Of a DNA stretch of 64,000 nucleotides, positions 35,131 to 47,724 are shown piece after piece. This DNA is from Nitrosovibrio sp. Nv6. Its GTDB lineage: Bacteria; Pseudomonadota; Gammaproteobacteria; Burkholderiales; Nitrosomonadaceae. Made by a program: the position numbers and the translations under genes. The notes under the pieces were generated by a model. It had not been told where the DNA came from. It searched no databases and was given only the letters and a program-made list of their open reading frames with translations. The stretch spans positions 124,001 through 188,000 of the forward strand of contig NZ_FODX01000002.1 of the NCBI RefSeq assembly GCF_900110495.1. Direction: 5' to 3'. The number at the start of each line of letters is the position of its first letter. The stretch's first letter is position 1.

Positions 35131-35802
35131 TTAGCGCTTCCAGATGCCGGGCATAATTGGGACAAACCTGACCTCGTCAAGTATTGTCTCAGTGTAGCCT
35201 TGCAAGTTACGTTCGATAACGCACAGAACCTGCTCCTGACTCCCTTTGGGAAAAACAATTCTGCCGCGAATCGCTAATTGCTCCAGCAGTGGCGGGGGAA
35301 TATGCGTGGTCGCGGCGGTGAGAATAATGCCGTCAAACGGTGCGGCCTCGGACAGACCGAGCAGGCCGTCGGCGTGCTTCAGTCGAATATTGCTGAGGCG
35401 CAGCTCCCGTAAGCGAGTACGAGTGCGGGTAAGCAATGGACCGACTCGCTCGATAGAATAAACCTCGCGGGCAAGCTGTGCCAGTATAGCTGTCTGGTAA
35501 CCGCAGCCCGAGCCGATCTCAAGCACCTTGCCGAGCCCGGTACCCGCGCGCAGCAACTCGCTCATGCGCGCTACCGTAAACGGACTCGAGATTGTCTGGC
35601 CGAAATTGATAGGCAGCGCGACATCGTCGTAGGCGCGATTCGCCAGGACTTCATCAACAAAGATATGGCGGGGAATGGCAGTCATCGCCGCAAGTACCAC
35701 TTCGTCCATGATACCTTGCGTGCGCAGACGCTCGATCATGCGCGCCCGGGTGCGCTGCGAAGTCATGCCAATTCCGGAATGGTGAGCGTTCAAACCAGAC
35801 AT
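35131..35802 (-). CDS. pcm: Protein-L-isoaspartate O-methyltransferase Pcm
   Basis: Pcm methylates isoaspartyl residues in aged proteins so that they can be repaired. The 223-residue protein has the family's MTSQRTRARMIERL opening (residues 13-26), the catalytic-loop GQTISSP, the SAM motif VLEIGSGCGYQTAILA and the post-motif YSIERV. A shorter start at 35766 is possible. It lies between surE (52 bp) and nlpD (40 bp) on one strand, the conserved stationary-phase survival block. Confidence 0.95.
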   Translation of the reverse strand: MSGLNAHHSGIGMTSQRTRARMIERLRTQGIMDEVVLAAMTAIPRHIFVDEVLANRAYDDVALPINFGQTISSPFTVARMSELLRAGTGLGKVLEIGSGCGYQTAILAQLAREVYSIERVGPLLTRTRTRLRELRLSNIRLKHADGLLGLSEAAPFDGIILTAATTHIPPPLLEQLAIRGRIVFPKGSQEQVLCVIERNLQGYTETILDEVRFVPIMPGIWKR

Positions 35803-35854
35803 GCCCCGAGCAATTGGCCTTTAAACCAGGCACGACAACAATAAAGCCTGGCTG

Positions 35855-36595
35855 CTATTTCAACCACTCTTTTACCGCATCCATCTGTCCATATCGCGTC
35901 AGGTCGATTTGCAATGGCGTCACCGATACGCAGTTACGCTGAACAGCGAGAAAATCGGTCCCTTCTCCGGTATCCTGAGCAGGCCCAGCCGCGCCTACCC
36001 AATAAACTGTATGGCCGCGCGGATTTTTCGACTTGACCACCGGCTCCGCTTTGTGCCGCCTTCCAAGCCGCGTAACTTCAATCCCTTGCAATTCATCGTA
36101 CGGAATGTCAGGTATATTGACATTAAGCAGTATAGGGCCATGGAGCTTGTCGTCTTCGAAACGCTGCACTATTTCTGTCGCAATGCGCGCGGCGGTTGAA
36201 AAATTTCCCGCGGAAAAACTGGCAAGAGAAATGGCAAGCGAGGGTATGCCCAGCAAAAAACCTTCGGTAGCGGCAGCTACGGTGCCAGAATAAATCGTGT
36301 CGTCTCCCATGTTTGCGCCATCATTTATTCCCGATACCACCATGTCGGGCAATGTATCGAGCATACCGGTGACAGCAAGATGTACGCAATCCGTGGGTGT
36401 TCCATTGACGTAAAAGAATCCGTTGTGGGATTCACGCAAACTGAGGGGTCGGTCAAGCGTAAGAGAGTTGCTGGCGCCGCTCCGGTCACGTTCAGGTGCG
36501 ACCACAACGATATCCGCAATAACGGAAAGCGCTTCCGCAAGGCAGGCAAGACCTGGCGCAAAATACCCATCATCATTGCTGAGCAATATGCGCAT
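35855..36595 (-). CDS. surE: 5'-nucleotidase SurE
   Basis: SurE is a metal-dependent 5'/3'-nucleotidase linked to stationary-phase survival. The 246-residue protein begins with [15 protein letters not shown], whose Asp pair binds the metal, and continues with [25 protein letters not shown] and [22 protein letters not shown], all family motifs. Length is normal. It heads the surE-pcm-nlpD-rpoS series, with a tRNA-Pro gene upstream on the same strand. Confidence 0.96.
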   Translation of the reverse strand: MRILLSNDDGYFAPGLACLAEALSVIADIVVVAPERDRSGASNSLTLDRPLSLRESHNGFFYVNGTPTDCVHLAVTGMLDTLPDMVVSGINDGANMGDDTIYSGTVAAATEGFLLGIPSLAISLASFSAGNFSTAARIATEIVQRFEDDKLHGPILLNVNIPDIPYDELQGIEVTRLGRRHKAEPVVKSKNPRGHTVYWVGAAGPAQDTGEGTDFLAVQRNCVSVTPLQIDLTRYGQMDAVKEWLK

Positions 36596-36707
36596 TCGGA
36601 TAGTACCCCAGGGTGTTTTTTAGCTTATTGGGGCGAAAAATATTCGCTAAGCATTACGGGCAAGCCCACGATGCATAAAAAATGATCAAATTACCTGTGA
36701 GCTCAAC

Positions 36708-36784
<77 letters not shown>

Positions 36785-36865
36785 AAAGTCAAATTATAAC
36801 AATAAGCCAGGAGATTAGGGCTACTTTGTAACCCTGGATGGAGAAGGATACGGAATGGGAATGGA

Positions 36866-37240
36866 TCAGGATCGAAGCAAAGACACGATACTTTTTATTT
36901 CGCTTCGCAATAGCGCCAAATCGACTGATGGGGTAAAGGTTGAGCCTGGGACAGAAGATACCGCCTCGGCCATGCCTTGACCCAGACGGCTGCGAGCGCC
37001 ATGAATGGTAAAACCCTGCTCGTAGAGCAATTCCCGGATACGGCGGACCAGCAGCACTTCGTGGCGCTGATAGTAGCGACGGTTGCCGCGGCGCTTGACG
37101 GGTCTCAACTGAGTGAATTCCTGCTCCCAGTAACGCAACACATGCGGCTTGACGCCACACAACTCGCTTACTTCCCCAATAGTAAAGTAGCGCTTTGCAG
37201 GGATGGGCGGCAATGCACCGCTAGGTGTTAGGTTTTCCAT
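36866..37240 (-). CDS. MerR-family transcriptional regulator
   Basis: A 124-residue DNA-binding protein with an N-terminal MerR winged helix ([25 protein letters not shown], about residues 18-42, then [19 protein letters not shown]). A short C-terminal helix follows in place of a metal-sensing domain; no paired cysteines are seen. It overlaps the ihfA end by 20 bp. This MerR-like gene behind ihfA is widely conserved in beta- and gammaproteobacteria. Its target is not evident. Confidence 0.9.
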   Translation of the reverse strand: MENLTPSGALPPIPAKRYFTIGEVSELCGVKPHVLRYWEQEFTQLRPVKRRGNRRYYQRHEVLLVRRIRELLYEQGFTIHGARSRLGQGMAEAVSSVPGSTFTPSVDLALLRSEIKSIVSLLRS

Positions 37241-37526
37241 GCTGGTTTTTTTCGACCATTGCCTTCAGTTTCTGGCTGGCGTGAAAAGTGACCACTCTTC
37301 GGGCGGTAATGGGAATTTCTTCACCTGTCTTGGGGTTGCGGCCAGGACGTTGCGGCTTGTCGCGCAGCTGAAAATTTCCAAAGCCCGAAAGTTTAACGCC
37401 GTCGCCGTTTTGTAGCGCGACGCGCACCTCTTCGTAAAAGGATTCCACCATGTCTTTGGCTTCGCGTTTGTTGAACCCGACTTTTTCAAAGAGCAAATCC
37501 GCCAACTCCGCCTTTGTTAAGGTCAT
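37221..37526 (-). CDS. ihfA: Integration host factor subunit alpha
   Basis: IHF alpha pairs with IHF beta to bend DNA at specific sites, affecting transcription, replication and recombination. The start at 37526 ([17 protein letters not shown]) has a good ribosome-binding site (gaggga); a GTG at 37538 is less likely. The 101-residue product shows the HU/IHF fold with KLSGFGNF and the DNA-intercalating beta-arm [12 protein letters not shown]. The gene follows pheT, as in E. coli pheST-ihfA, and overlaps the merR-like gene. Confidence 0.95.
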   Translation of the reverse strand: MTLTKAELADLLFEKVGFNKREAKDMVESFYEEVRVALQNGDGVKLSGFGNFQLRDKPQRPGRNPKTGEEIPITARRVVTFHASQKLKAMVEKNQHGKPNT

Positions 37527-37581
37527 AGTCTCCCTCACCTGTTTATTTTACTTTCCGACACCGCCGAATTCTCGTCTTTTA

Positions 37582-39960
37582 TCAGTTGCGCAACGTCGCA
37601 CCAAACCGACTTTCCAAAACGTTTATCAACATTTTTGTAATCCGATCGGCTTCGGCATCGGTCAGCGTTTTTTCAGTATCTTGCAATAACATACGGAAAG
37701 CAAGACTTTTTTTTCCATCTTCGACACCTTTCCCATGGTATACATCAAACAAGGAAATTTCCGAAACGACCGATGATCTGTTTGCGTACATGCAGTCAAG
37801 CATCGCCTGAACGCGGACATTCTCCGGCACTACCACGGCAATATCACGTCGTATCGGCGGGTACTTTGAAATTTCCGTAGCCTTCGGCAGCGTTTGGGTC
37901 GTCAGTACGTCCATATTCAGCTCAAACAGCACGACGGATTTAGGCAAGTCAAACTTTTGTTGCCAGCGAGGATGGAGTTCTCCCAGGAAACCGGCGATTT
38001 TATTATTCAGGCTGATCCGGGCGGATTTGCCGGGGTGCAAGGCTGGATGGGTCGCCGCCGCAACATCTGCTACTGATGGCCAAAACAGCGCCTCAATATC
38101 CGCTTTTACATCATAAAAATCTACCCAGCGAGCGGCGGTTCCCCACTGCTCAGCCATTGCGTCTCCATAGCAAAGCCCGGCCATTTTTTCCTGTTGAGTG
38201 TAAGTCTCGCCTGATCTCTCGAAACAGCATCCACTCTCGAACAGACGAACCCTGGACTGCTTACGGTTAAGATTGAATTGCAGGTTCGATAAAAGACCCC
38301 CAAGCAGGCTGCTGCGCATGACTGTCAGCAGACTGGACAGTGGATTTTTCAATGCGACCGGCATTTTATTGCCAGCCAGCTCCGATTCCCATGTGGGATC
38401 TACGAAAGCATAATTAATGACTTCCTGATAATCCCGTCCCACAAGGATTTGCCGCAGCCGTGACGGCGCTTTCCGGATTTCAGGCTCAGGAAGCATTCCC
38501 AGGCTCACGCGAGGCAGCGTTGGAGGTATGTGATCGTAGCCGTGTATGCGCGCCAATTCCTCGATCAGATCTTCCTCTATGGCAAGATCGAAGCGGTAGG
38601 TCGGCGGCGTTATCGCGAAAAATCCCCCAGCGATCGAAAAGCTGAATTGCAAGCGGCGCAACAGTTCAGCCACTCTGGCTTCGCCAAGGTCTATGCCCAG
38701 GACTCGCCGGACCCGTTCCAATCGGAGGCCGATCGGATCACGCCGCGGGAGCTTACCCCTGGTTTCCGCCACCGGCCCCGCCGTGCCACCACAAATGTCC
38801 AGAATCAGGCCTGTCGCCCGCTCCATCGCACTGCGGGTTCCGCCAAAATCCACCCCACGTTCAAAGCGGTATGCTGAATCTGAACTGAACCCAAGGGAGA
38901 ATGACTTGCCGGCAATCACGTCTGGACTGAAAAAAGCGCTCTCCAGGAATACATCGGTTGTCCCCTGTGTCACTCCGCTTTCATTTCCACCCATAATGCC
39001 TGCCAGCGCCAGTGGTTTGGCCTCATCCGCAATAACCAGCATGTCGGGTTGCAGCACAAGGTTTTCGCCGTTCAGCAATTGCAGCATTTCGCCGGCCGCG
39101 GCGTAGCGCACGCGAATTGAACCCGTGATGGCGCCCGAAATCTTAGCCAGATCGAAAGCATGCAGCGGCTGACCAGTTTCCAGCATTACATAATTGGTCA
39201 CGTCCACTACCCCGTTGATCGCGCGCAAGCCACTGCGTTCAAGACGGCGAAGCATCCATTGGGGCGTGGGAACATCAAGGGAGATGCCACGTATTACCCG
39301 GCCGCAGTATAGCGGGCAAGCATCCGGCGCATCAACGTGTATAGCCAGAATCTCATCGATCTGACCCACAGCCGGCTTAGCTGTGGGGAGTCTGAGACTT
39401 TGAGAAGTAATCGCCGCCACCTCCCGCGCGACGCCGGTCAGACCCAGGCAATCACCACGGTTCGGGGTTAGCTTGAGGGTAAGGAGTTTATCCTCGAGCT
39501 CGTAATAATGGCGGAAATCGGCGCCTGTTGGGGCGTCGGCCGGAAGCAGCAATAAACCTGCCGTGCCTTCCCCTAGTCCCAGTTCCCTGGCTGAACATAA
39601 CATACCGCCAGATTCGACCCCGCGTATTCTCGTCGGCTTGATGGCAATGCCCGGCAGTCGGGCGCCATTCAGCGCACACGGCACTTTTACTCCGGCACGA
39701 ACATTGGCTGCGCCGCAGACAATTTGCAAGGGCTCACCACCTCCTGCTGAACCTGTGTTCACCTCGCAGACATTAAGATGATCCGCGTCCGGATGTTTAT
39801 GCAAGGATACTACTTCGGCCACGACCACCTTGCTGAAGGCCGGGGCAACGGGCTCGATAGCTTCAACCTCCAGGCCCGCCATCGTCAGCGCATGAGCGAG
39901 CTCGTTTGTCGATAGCCGTGAGTCAACGAAAGTACGGAGCCAATTTTCTGAGAATTTCAT
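37582..39960 (-). CDS. pheT: Phenylalanyl-tRNA synthetase beta subunit
   Basis: PheT is the large subunit of the (alpha-beta)2 enzyme. It holds the editing site and tRNA-anticodon contacts. The 792-residue protein has the N-terminal [13 protein letters not shown], an OB-fold tRNA-binding domain (about 40-150), B3/B4 editing domains (about 210-380), B5, the inactive synthetase-like core and a C-terminal ferredoxin-like anticodon-binding domain ([14 protein letters not shown] onward). It follows pheS by 67 bp and ends 55 bp before ihfA. Confidence 0.96.
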   Translation of the reverse strand: MKFSENWLRTFVDSRLSTNELAHALTMAGLEVEAIEPVAPAFSKVVVAEVVSLHKHPDADHLNVCEVNTGSAGGGEPLQIVCGAANVRAGVKVPCALNGARLPGIAIKPTRIRGVESGGMLCSARELGLGEGTAGLLLLPADAPTGADFRHYYELEDKLLTLKLTPNRGDCLGLTGVAREVAAITSQSLRLPTAKPAVGQIDEILAIHVDAPDACPLYCGRVIRGISLDVPTPQWMLRRLERSGLRAINGVVDVTNYVMLETGQPLHAFDLAKISGAITGSIRVRYAAAGEMLQLLNGENLVLQPDMLVIADEAKPLALAGIMGGNESGVTQGTTDVFLESAFFSPDVIAGKSFSLGFSSDSAYRFERGVDFGGTRSAMERATGLILDICGGTAGPVAETRGKLPRRDPIGLRLERVRRVLGIDLGEARVAELLRRLQFSFSIAGGFFAITPPTYRFDLAIEEDLIEELARIHGYDHIPPTLPRVSLGMLPEPEIRKAPSRLRQILVGRDYQEVINYAFVDPTWESELAGNKMPVALKNPLSSLLTVMRSSLLGGLLSNLQFNLNRKQSRVRLFESGCCFERSGETYTQQEKMAGLCYGDAMAEQWGTAARWVDFYDVKADIEALFWPSVADVAAATHPALHPGKSARISLNNKIAGFLGELHPRWQQKFDLPKSVVLFELNMDVLTTQTLPKATEISKYPPIRRDIAVVVPENVRVQAMLDCMYANRSSVVSEISLFDVYHGKGVEDGKKSLAFRMLLQDTEKTLTDAEADRITKMLINVLESRFGATLRN

Positions 39961-40027
39961 GAGTATCTGCTCTTTCCGGGGACGTGGGTTTTTATCGCTC
40001 CACGGAAAACCCCATTCAGGGGCTCAT

Positions 40028-41131
<1,104 letters not shown>

Positions 41132-41154
41132 TCGCAGCTTTATTGCTATTACCG

Positions 41155-41514
41155 CTATATGGCCAGACTTGCTTTGGCCTGCTCAACTATTTTCGCAAAA
41201 GCCGGCTTGTCAAATACGGCAATATCAGCCAAAACCTTGCGGTCAACCTCAATCTCGGCTTTTCTCAGACCGTTCATGAAAACGCTGTAGGACAATCCGC
41301 ACTCCCGCGCAGCAGCGTTGATACGCGCAATCCACAGAGCCCGGAATTGACGCTTCTTTTGACGGCGATCACGGTAGGCATATTGCCCCGCTTTCATCAC
41401 CGCTTCCTTGGCCACACGATAGACGTTCTTGCGGCGCCCGCGATAACCTTTTGCGAGATCCAGTATTTTTTTGTGACGGGCGTGAGCCGTTACACCACGT
41501 TTCACTCTTGGCAT
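41155..41514 (-). CDS. rplT: 50S ribosomal protein L20
   Basis: L20 is an early 23S assembly protein and, in relatives, the autorepressor of the infC-rpmI-rplT transcript. The 119-residue product has the basic N-terminal tail ([18 protein letters not shown]) and the [21 protein letters not shown] core. An aaggag ribosome-binding site precedes the ATG. It is 12 bp from rpmI. Confidence 0.97.
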   Translation of the reverse strand: MPRVKRGVTAHARHKKILDLAKGYRGRRKNVYRVAKEAVMKAGQYAYRDRRQKKRQFRALWIARINAAARECGLSYSVFMNGLRKAEIEVDRKVLADIAVFDKPAFAKIVEQAKASLAI

Positions 41515-41526
41515 ATCAGTCTCTCC

Positions 41527-41724
41527 TTAGGCGTAAGGCATCATGGCGCGCACCGACGCCACGTCGCTGCAATGGACACCCACAGTTCCGCGCAGTTGAC
41601 GCTTGCTTTTCGTGGTTTTCTTGGTAAGAATATGGCGCTTGAATGCTTGTGAGCGTTTTACGCTGCCGCCTGCCCGCACAGTAAAACGCTTTGCTGCTCC
41701 ACTCTTTGTTTTCATCTTTGGCAT
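41527..41724 (-). CDS. rpmI: 50S ribosomal protein L35
   Basis: L35 is a small basic 50S protein. The 65-residue product starts [14 protein letters not shown] and has [17 protein letters not shown], both typical. A caggag ribosome-binding site is present. The gap to infC (234 bp) is longer than usual and contains a stem-loop at 41750-41784. Confidence 0.97.
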   Translation of the reverse strand: MPKMKTKSGAAKRFTVRAGGSVKRSQAFKRHILTKKTTKSKRQLRGTVGVHCSDVASVRAMMPYA

Positions 41725-41749
41725 ACATTACTCCTGCTTTAACATGACG

Positions 41750-41784
41750 CCGGGTGTTTCCTGACCGGAACGCTTTAAACCCGG
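41750..41784 (-). promoter_or_regulatory. Stem-loop in the rpmI leader
   Basis: Outer arms ccgggt/acccgg enclose a second short pairing (gttcc with ggaaac, one bulge) about 13 bases upstream of the rpmI ribosome-binding site. In E. coli the same interval carries the L20 repressor-binding structure. An equivalent role here is inferred only from position. Confidence 0.4.
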
Positions 41785-41958
41785 AAATCACTTGTTTTTT
41801 TCGATGCCGCAAATTGCCTGGGCATCACCTATCTATGTGCCCGCTTGCCCGCTCTGCTTTTATTGATATACGGGGAACGACTCCAGGCCTCGCTACCTTA
41901 CCTTCCGACTACTCGGCTGTCACCTTACGGTACTGCTGCAGTTGCGCCGGGCTATATC

Positions 41959-42531
41959 TTAACCGCCACCAGCATCAGTTTCAGTAACTGCCTTTGGCTT
42001 GGGTATTTTTACTTCCTTCTTCCGGGGAGACAGCACCATCACCATTTGCCGTCCTTCCATTCTGGGGAACTGCTCGACCACTGCATGTGGCTCCAGATCA
42101 CCGCGCAATCGCTCCAGCAGACGCACGCCGAATTCCTGATGTGCCATTTCACGTCCGCGAAAACGTAATGTGATCTTGGCCTTATCACCCTCTTCCAGAA
42201 AGCTGATCAAATTCCGCAGCTTGATGTTGTAATCACCTTCGTCCGTGTTGGGACGGAATTTGACCTCCTTGATCTGGATTTGTTTTTGTTTGAGCTTGGC
42301 CTCGTGTTTTTTCTTGCTTTCCTGATAGCGAAACTTGCCATAATCCATCAAACGGCAAACCGGGGGTTGAGCGGTAGGCGCGATTTCGACTAAATCCACC
42401 CCTGCTTCCTCGGCGAGCGTGTTGGCGACCGCCAGGGAGACGACGCCTATCTGCTCTCCATCGGCACCAATCAAGCGCACTTCGGGCGCATTAATCTCCT
42501 GATTGATGCGGGCTGCTTTTTCTTGAACTAT
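41959..42531 (-). CDS. infC: Translation initiation factor IF-3
   Basis: IF-3 keeps 30S subunits free and enforces correct start-codon choice. No ATG, GTG or TTG gives a full-length protein: the first ATG reading (42480) lacks the conserved N-terminal segment. The frame continues upstream as [21 protein letters not shown], which is family-like, to an in-frame ATA (42531) and ATT (42537). The ATA is about 7 bases after a gggga element and is used here; ATT is the alternative, as infC is famous for AUU. The core has the linker and [14 protein letters not shown] motif ([11 protein letters not shown]). It lies 26 bp after thrS. Confidence 0.92.
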   Translation of the reverse strand: MVQEKAARINQEINAPEVRLIGADGEQIGVVSLAVANTLAEEAGVDLVEIAPTAQPPVCRLMDYGKFRYQESKKKHEAKLKQKQIQIKEVKFRPNTDEGDYNIKLRNLISFLEEGDKAKITLRFRGREMAHQEFGVRLLERLRGDLEPHAVVEQFPRMEGRQMVMVLSPRKKEVKIPKPKAVTETDAGGG

Positions 42532-42557
42532 AGTAATTCCCCAAATCTGTTAATAAA

Positions 42558-44474
42558 TTAAACCGCGCCAGCTCTTATGGATATCTCTGCTGTAAGCCGT
42601 TGAATAAACGCCTGCAACGACATCTGGCCAAGATCGGAACCTGTTCGGGTTCGCACGGCTATGACTTGCGCGGCCACTTCCTTGTCGCCCACAATGATCT
42701 GATAAGGCAATTTCTGCAAACTATGTTCTCGTATTTTATAAGTTATTTTCTCATTTCTCAAGTCCGCGCTTGCACGAATGCCGTGACGCCTGAGTTCCTC
42801 TGTTACCTGCCTGGCGTAGTCTGCCTGCCCCTCGGAAATATTCAGCACCACCGCCTGTTCCGGAGAAAGCCACAATGGGAGAGCGCCCGCATGATTTTCG
42901 ATGATGATGCCGATGAAGCGTTCGAGGGACCCAAGAATCGCCCTGTGAAGCATCACTGGCACCCGCCGGGAATTATCCTCCGCCACATATTCAGCCTTCA
43001 GGCGCTCCGGCATGGAAAAATCGAGTTGCAAGGTGCCACACTGCCATAAACGACCAATGCTATCCTTGAGAGAGAACTCGATTTTAGGCCCGTAGAAGGC
43101 GCCTTCGCCGGGCTGCAAATCCCAGACAAGGTTCTTGTGATTCAATGCCGATTGCAATGCGGCTTCCGCCTTGTCCCATTGCTCTTCAGAGCCGACACGC
43201 TTTTGGGGTCGGGTTGAAAGCTTCACCAGAAGCTCATTAAAGCCGAAATCGGTATAAACCTTCTGCAACAGGTCAATAAATTGTACCGCCTCATCCTGTA
43301 TCTGGGACTCAGCGCAAAAGATGTGGGCATCGTCCTGAGTAAAGGCTCGTACCCGCATGATACCATGGAGAGCACCGGATGGCTCATTGCGGTGACATGA
43401 ACCGAATTCGGCCAACCGCAACGGCAGGTCGCGGTAGCTTTTCAAACCCTGTTTGAAAACCTGGACATGACCCGGGCAATTCATAGGCTTGACCGCAAAT
43501 TCGCGCTCCTCTGACTGAGTAATGAACATATTCTCGTGGAAATTTTCCCAGTGCCCTGACTGCTCCCAAAGCCCTTTGTCCAGCACCGAGGGCGTGCGGA
43601 TTTCCAGGTAGCCGTTATTGCGGAATATTTCACGCATATACTGTTCCACCTGTTGCCAGATAATCCAGCCCTTGGGGTGCCAAAATACCATACCCGGCGC
43701 TTCTTCCTGGATATGAAACAAAGCCAGTTGCTTCCCCAGCTTGCGGTGGTCGCGTTTTTCCGCTTCTTCAAGGCGATGCAGGTAGGCGTCCTGGTCTTCC
43801 TTTTTAACCCAGGCAGTGCCATAAATCCGCTGCAGCATTTCGTTGTGTGAATTGCCGCGCCAATAGGCACCCGCCAGCTTCATCAGCTTGAAGACCTTGA
43901 GCCTGGATGTGGTCGGCACATGCGGCCCACGGCACAAATCGGTAAAATTTCCCTGAGAATAAAGAGAAACTTCCTCGTCTCCCGGAATGGCCTCGATAAT
44001 TTGCGCTTTGTAGTGCTCGCCCTGGTTCTTGAAAAAATTGATTGCTTCGGAGCGCTCCCAAACCTTGCGCTCGACTTTCAGGTTTCGTGCGCTGATTTCC
44101 GCCATGCGCTTTTCAATTGCCGCAAGGTCTTCTGGCGTGAATGGGCGTTTGTAGGAAAAATCGTAATAAAAGCCATCCTCGATCACGGGGCCAATGGTGA
44201 CTTGTGCTTCCGGAAACAACTCTTTCACCGCATGCGCCAGCAGATGCGCGCTGGAATGGCGGATGATTTCCAGCCCTTCAGCGTCCCTTTCGGTGACGAT
44301 ACTCAAATCGCTATCTGTTTCGATGCGACTGGATATATCCACCAGCTTACCGTTCACTTTGCCTGCCAGCGCCGCGCGAGCCAGTCCCGCGCCTATCGAG
44401 GCAGCGACTTCGCCTACTGTCACCGGCTGCTCATACGTACGCTCCGAACCATCGGGCAATCGAACGACAGTCAC
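42558..44474 (-). CDS. thrS: Threonyl-tRNA synthetase
   Basis: ThrS charges tRNA-Thr and edits Ser-tRNA-Thr. The 638-residue protein has an N-terminal TGS domain (1-62), the N2 editing domain with [10 protein letters not shown] and the second-shell CRGPH, a class II catalytic core with zinc ligands (Cys in [10 protein letters not shown], His in [10 protein letters not shown], His in MLHRAILGS) and a C-terminal anticodon domain (about 535-638). Translation begins at a GTG at 44474. It leads the thrS-infC-rpmI-rplT-pheS-pheT-ihfA cluster. A 392-bp gap upstream holds its promoter. Confidence 0.96.
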   Translation of the reverse strand: MTVVRLPDGSERTYEQPVTVGEVAASIGAGLARAALAGKVNGKLVDISSRIETDSDLSIVTERDAEGLEIIRHSSAHLLAHAVKELFPEAQVTIGPVIEDGFYYDFSYKRPFTPEDLAAIEKRMAEISARNLKVERKVWERSEAINFFKNQGEHYKAQIIEAIPGDEEVSLYSQGNFTDLCRGPHVPTTSRLKVFKLMKLAGAYWRGNSHNEMLQRIYGTAWVKKEDQDAYLHRLEEAEKRDHRKLGKQLALFHIQEEAPGMVFWHPKGWIIWQQVEQYMREIFRNNGYLEIRTPSVLDKGLWEQSGHWENFHENMFITQSEEREFAVKPMNCPGHVQVFKQGLKSYRDLPLRLAEFGSCHRNEPSGALHGIMRVRAFTQDDAHIFCAESQIQDEAVQFIDLLQKVYTDFGFNELLVKLSTRPQKRVGSEEQWDKAEAALQSALNHKNLVWDLQPGEGAFYGPKIEFSLKDSIGRLWQCGTLQLDFSMPERLKAEYVAEDNSRRVPVMLHRAILGSLERFIGIIIENHAGALPLWLSPEQAVVLNISEGQADYARQVTEELRRHGIRASADLRNEKITYKIREHSLQKLPYQIIVGDKEVAAQVIAVRTRTGSDLGQMSLQAFIQRLTAEISIRAGAV

Positions 44475-44866
44475 AATTTTTCCCTATTGTAAAAATAGCC
44501 CAAATCAGCAATCCCTTGACTTTGCACGGGAGCCATAATTCTCCTCGGTGTTCATGAGCCCGACTTGCAGCTCATGCAGAATTTGGACTCAAACGGAGCC
44601 CCTGCCGTAGGAGGCAGAACTATATCAGCCCAGCGCGCGATGCGCCAGACGGCGCCCCGATCAGCCTTATCTTACCAAATCAAGGTTGATTTGAACGCAA
44701 GGATGGTGCAGGAAGGTAGCGATCAGTAGGAAAAGGGAAAAGAAATTGCTGCAGAAGGAATGAGGCCGGACCATAGCGCTTGAATCAGCAGATCGCTTGT
44801 GCCCAGGTAATCTGCTGATCGTTCTCCCTCAGCTCAGCTCAACCGATATTCGGTTTTTTTCCGGAA
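44475..44866. other. Intergenic region between thrS and pstS
   Basis: A 392-bp gap without a recognisable gene. It contains a 10-bp inverted repeat at 44784-44819 (atcagcagat / atctgctgat, 16-base loop) without a T-run, located downstream of pstS. The thrS leader, nearest to 44475, may carry an operator, but I cannot identify tRNA-like folds with confidence. Confidence 0.45.
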
Positions 44867-45871
44867 TTATAGGCTAGCCTCGCGCTTGAGCAATTCTTCG
44901 ATCCTCAAGCCGACTTCCGACCGGCCACCGAATACGGTTCCCACCTTTTTGTTGTCGAGATGTTCAAGATTGGTTGTATAAGCTTGGGCCGGTAGCGGAA
45001 AAAATTTGACTTCCTTCACCAAGGCAGGCGCGTTTTTCATGTAAAAGTCAACGAACTGCCGGATTTCAGGCCTCTCAGCCGATTTAATGTTCACGTAAAT
45101 AAAAATAGGACGGGACAGCGGCTGGTATGTACCGTCTTCCACTGTTTTTGCGGAGGGGAGAACAGGACCTTTACCTCCATCGACAGCGACCGCTTTGACC
45201 TTTTTCTGATTTTCGACATAGTAGGCATAACCGAAGAAACCGAGCGCGTTTTTGTCGCTCGCCACTCCTTGTACCAATACGTTGTCATCTTCCGACGCAG
45301 TAAAATCGCCACGGCTCGATTTGGCCTTGCCGACGATAGCTTCCGTAAAATAATCGAAAGTACCTGAATCCGCACCTGCACCGTAGAGTTTGAGCGATTC
45401 GTCAGGCCAGGCCGGATTTACCTGGCTCCATTTGGTGATATTACCTTGCGCGGCCGGTTCCCAGATTTTCTTCAGCTCGGCGACAGTGATAGTTGGGCTC
45501 CAGCTATTTCTGGGGTTCACCACTACCGTCAACGCATCAAATGCCACTGGCATCTCAACATATTGCACACCGGCCTTTTTGCATTCGTCCATTTCCTTTT
45601 GGAGAATGGGGCGTGAAGCATTGGCGATATCCGTTTCCCCGCGGCAGAATTTTTTGAAGCCCCCGCCTGTGCCCGAGATGCCGACGGTTACTTTAACCGC
45701 ACCTCTCTTCGCATTCTGAAAATCTTCCGCCACTGCTTCCGTTATAGGATAAACGGTGCTGGAGCCATCGATTTTTACGAATGCGTCAGCACTGGCAACG
45801 CCGGCAACGGCCATCAATGTTCCAAATACGGCTGACATTCCCAGTACGATACTATTTGGCAAACTCAACAT
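44867..45871 (-). CDS. pstS: Phosphate-binding protein PstS family (orphan)
   Basis: Periplasmic phosphate receptor of the PstS family. The 334-residue precursor has a signal peptide (about residues 1-28, ending GVASA) and the phosphate-loop motifs [41 protein letters not shown] and [14 protein letters not shown] ribosome-binding site (gaggga) precedes the ATG. The permease and ATPase genes (pstC, pstA, pstB) and phoU are not beside it, so it is an orphan here, possibly the low-specificity SphX-like type. No clear Pho box was found. Confidence 0.9.
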   Translation of the reverse strand: MLSLPNSIVLGMSAVFGTLMAVAGVASADAFVKIDGSSTVYPITEAVAEDFQNAKRGAVKVTVGISGTGGGFKKFCRGETDIANASRPILQKEMDECKKAGVQYVEMPVAFDALTVVVNPRNSWSPTITVAELKKIWEPAAQGNITKWSQVNPAWPDESLKLYGAGADSGTFDYFTEAIVGKAKSSRGDFTASEDDNVLVQGVASDKNALGFFGYAYYVENQKKVKAVAVDGGKGPVLPSAKTVEDGTYQPLSRPIFIYVNIKSAERPEIRQFVDFYMKNAPALVKEVKFFPLPAQAYTTNLEHLDNKKVGTVFGGRSEVGLRIEELLKREASL

Positions 45872-46136
45872 TTCATTCCCTCGTTTGATTGATCAGGGAC
45901 ACTGCCCCCTTGCGGCATGGTCATGCTAGGTTATTAGTATTACCGTTCCGTGACATCCGCGCTTGCAGCGGCGAGATAACCACTTCCGTTGTTCGCCAGC
46001 TTTTGATTACAAAGATCTCGTTCCATTGGTATCGTATCTGACGGATAGAAGGCGAATACGCTAACCGGAACTTGGGTATGCCGTTACAGCAGGGCTTGCC
46101 CGTTAGCCCGTTAGACCGTTATTGTCCGTTGCGCTT

Positions 46137-47498
46137 TCATTCCGCCGCGACCGTCCGCACGAGATCAGCTATTTTCTCCGCCCAATGTTCAACCTTCTGC
46201 CTGGACTCACCCTCGACCATTACGCGTATCAGCGGCTCGGTGCCTGATGGACGCAGCAGCACGCGGCCAGTGCCGTCCAGGTCGCGTTCCGCTTCTGCCT
46301 GGGCCGCCTTGATCGCCGCGTTAGCTCGTGAATCAAACCCCTTGGGAACCTTGACATTAATCAACTGTTGCGGATAAAGCGTGACACCCTGCGCAAGCTC
46401 GGTCAGAGTCCTTTCTGAATCGCGTATGGCATATAAAACCTGCAATGCCGAAATGATGCCGTCACCCGTAGTGTGTTTATCGATGCAGATAATATGGCCG
46501 GAACCCTCGCCGCCCAATTGCCAGCCTTTTTTCTGCAGCAGCTCCAGCACATAACGGTCGCCCACATTAGCGCGGGCAAAGGAGATATCCAGTTTCTTTA
46601 AACCGTTTTCTACCGCGAGGTTGGTCATTAATGTTCCTGCCACCCCTCCCTTGAGCAGCCCCTTCTTCTGGCGATGCGTGGCAATAATGTAGATCAGCCG
46701 GTCGCCATCGAAAAGCACGCCGTCTCCATCGGTCATGATGACGCGGTCGCCATCGCCATCGAGCGCAATGCCAATATCGGCGTGATGCCGCCTGACAGCT
46801 TCCTGTAGCGTGGCGCTATGTGTGGCGCCACATTCGTGATTGATATTAAGACCATCAGGCTGAGCCCCGATAGCAACAACATCGGCGCCCAGCTCATGCA
46901 GCACGGGTCCGGCGACTTGATATGTCGCTCCATGAGCACAGTCGACCACAATACGCAAACCGCGCAGATCAAGATGATTCGGAAACGTGCTTTTGCAAAA
47001 CTCGATGTAACGTCCTCTTGCATCGTTGATACGTCTTGCTTTACCAAGTTGGGCCGAAGCCATCGACTTGATGGGAGCACTCAGCCCTGCTTCTATCTCA
47101 TGTTCGGTCGCATCGGGTAATTTTGTGCCCAACGCGGAAAAAAACTTGATGCCATTGTCTTCAAACGGGTTGTGCGACGCGGAAATGACGATGCCCGCCT
47201 GCAGTCGCAACGCGCGAGTAAGATAAGCTACCGCTGGTGTCGGAATAGGTCCGGATAACAAGACATCCACGCCGGCGGCGGAAAGCCCGGCTTGTAGCGC
47301 TGATTCAAGCATATATCCGGATATGCGAGTGTCTTTGCCAATCAGAACGGCCGGGCGCTCGCCCTTGGACAGATGCCAGTCCGATGAGGTCAACACCTTG
47401 CCGGCAGAATAACCGAGATGCATCACGAATTCCGGTGTGATAGGCCTTTCCCCTACCCGCCCACGTATACCGTCAGTGCCAAAATATTTTTTTGTCAA
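46137..47498 (-). CDS. glmM: Phosphoglucosamine mutase GlmM
   Basis: GlmM converts glucosamine-6-phosphate to glucosamine-1-phosphate for peptidoglycan and LPS precursors. The start is set at a TTG (47498) because the protein then reads [13 protein letters not shown], the family N-terminus. An upstream ATG at 47588 would add 30 non-family residues. The phosphoserine site is in [17 protein letters not shown] (about residue 108), the metal-binding loop is DGDGDRVIM and the sugar loop is [11 protein letters not shown]. Length 453 is normal. It lies behind folP, with folP-glmM order as in many proteobacteria. Confidence 0.95.
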   Translation of the reverse strand: MTKKYFGTDGIRGRVGERPITPEFVMHLGYSAGKVLTSSDWHLSKGERPAVLIGKDTRISGYMLESALQAGLSAAGVDVLLSGPIPTPAVAYLTRALRLQAGIVISASHNPFEDNGIKFFSALGTKLPDATEHEIEAGLSAPIKSMASAQLGKARRINDARGRYIEFCKSTFPNHLDLRGLRIVVDCAHGATYQVAGPVLHELGADVVAIGAQPDGLNINHECGATHSATLQEAVRRHHADIGIALDGDGDRVIMTDGDGVLFDGDRLIYIIATHRQKKGLLKGGVAGTLMTNLAVENGLKKLDISFARANVGDRYVLELLQKKGWQLGGEGSGHIICIDKHTTGDGIISALQVLYAIRDSERTLTELAQGVTLYPQQLINVKVPKGFDSRANAAIKAAQAEAERDLDGTGRVLLRPSGTEPLIRVMVEGESRQKVEHWAEKIADLVRTVAAE

Positions 47499-47724
47499 TT
47501 GAAAACCCGTAAATAGTTGGAATTTAGCGACACCCCAAGCCGCCTTGCGATCGTTTATTTCTGCGCCCACTTTGCGAGCATCCTGCATTCATAAGGCAAG
47601 TCAGACGATTGTCTTATAGCCCGTTCAGAACTTACATATTTGTGGGCGGTGCGTTAAGCAAGGAGCGAGCTGTATGGGGGCGATTCGGTCCTTCAAAAGC
47701 GTAATGCTCTCTTGACAGCGTTCA

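Noticed and set aside
45872..46136. Possible Pho box upstream of pstS
   Set aside because: One tgtcac half is visible, but no second 11-bp repeat at the required spacing.
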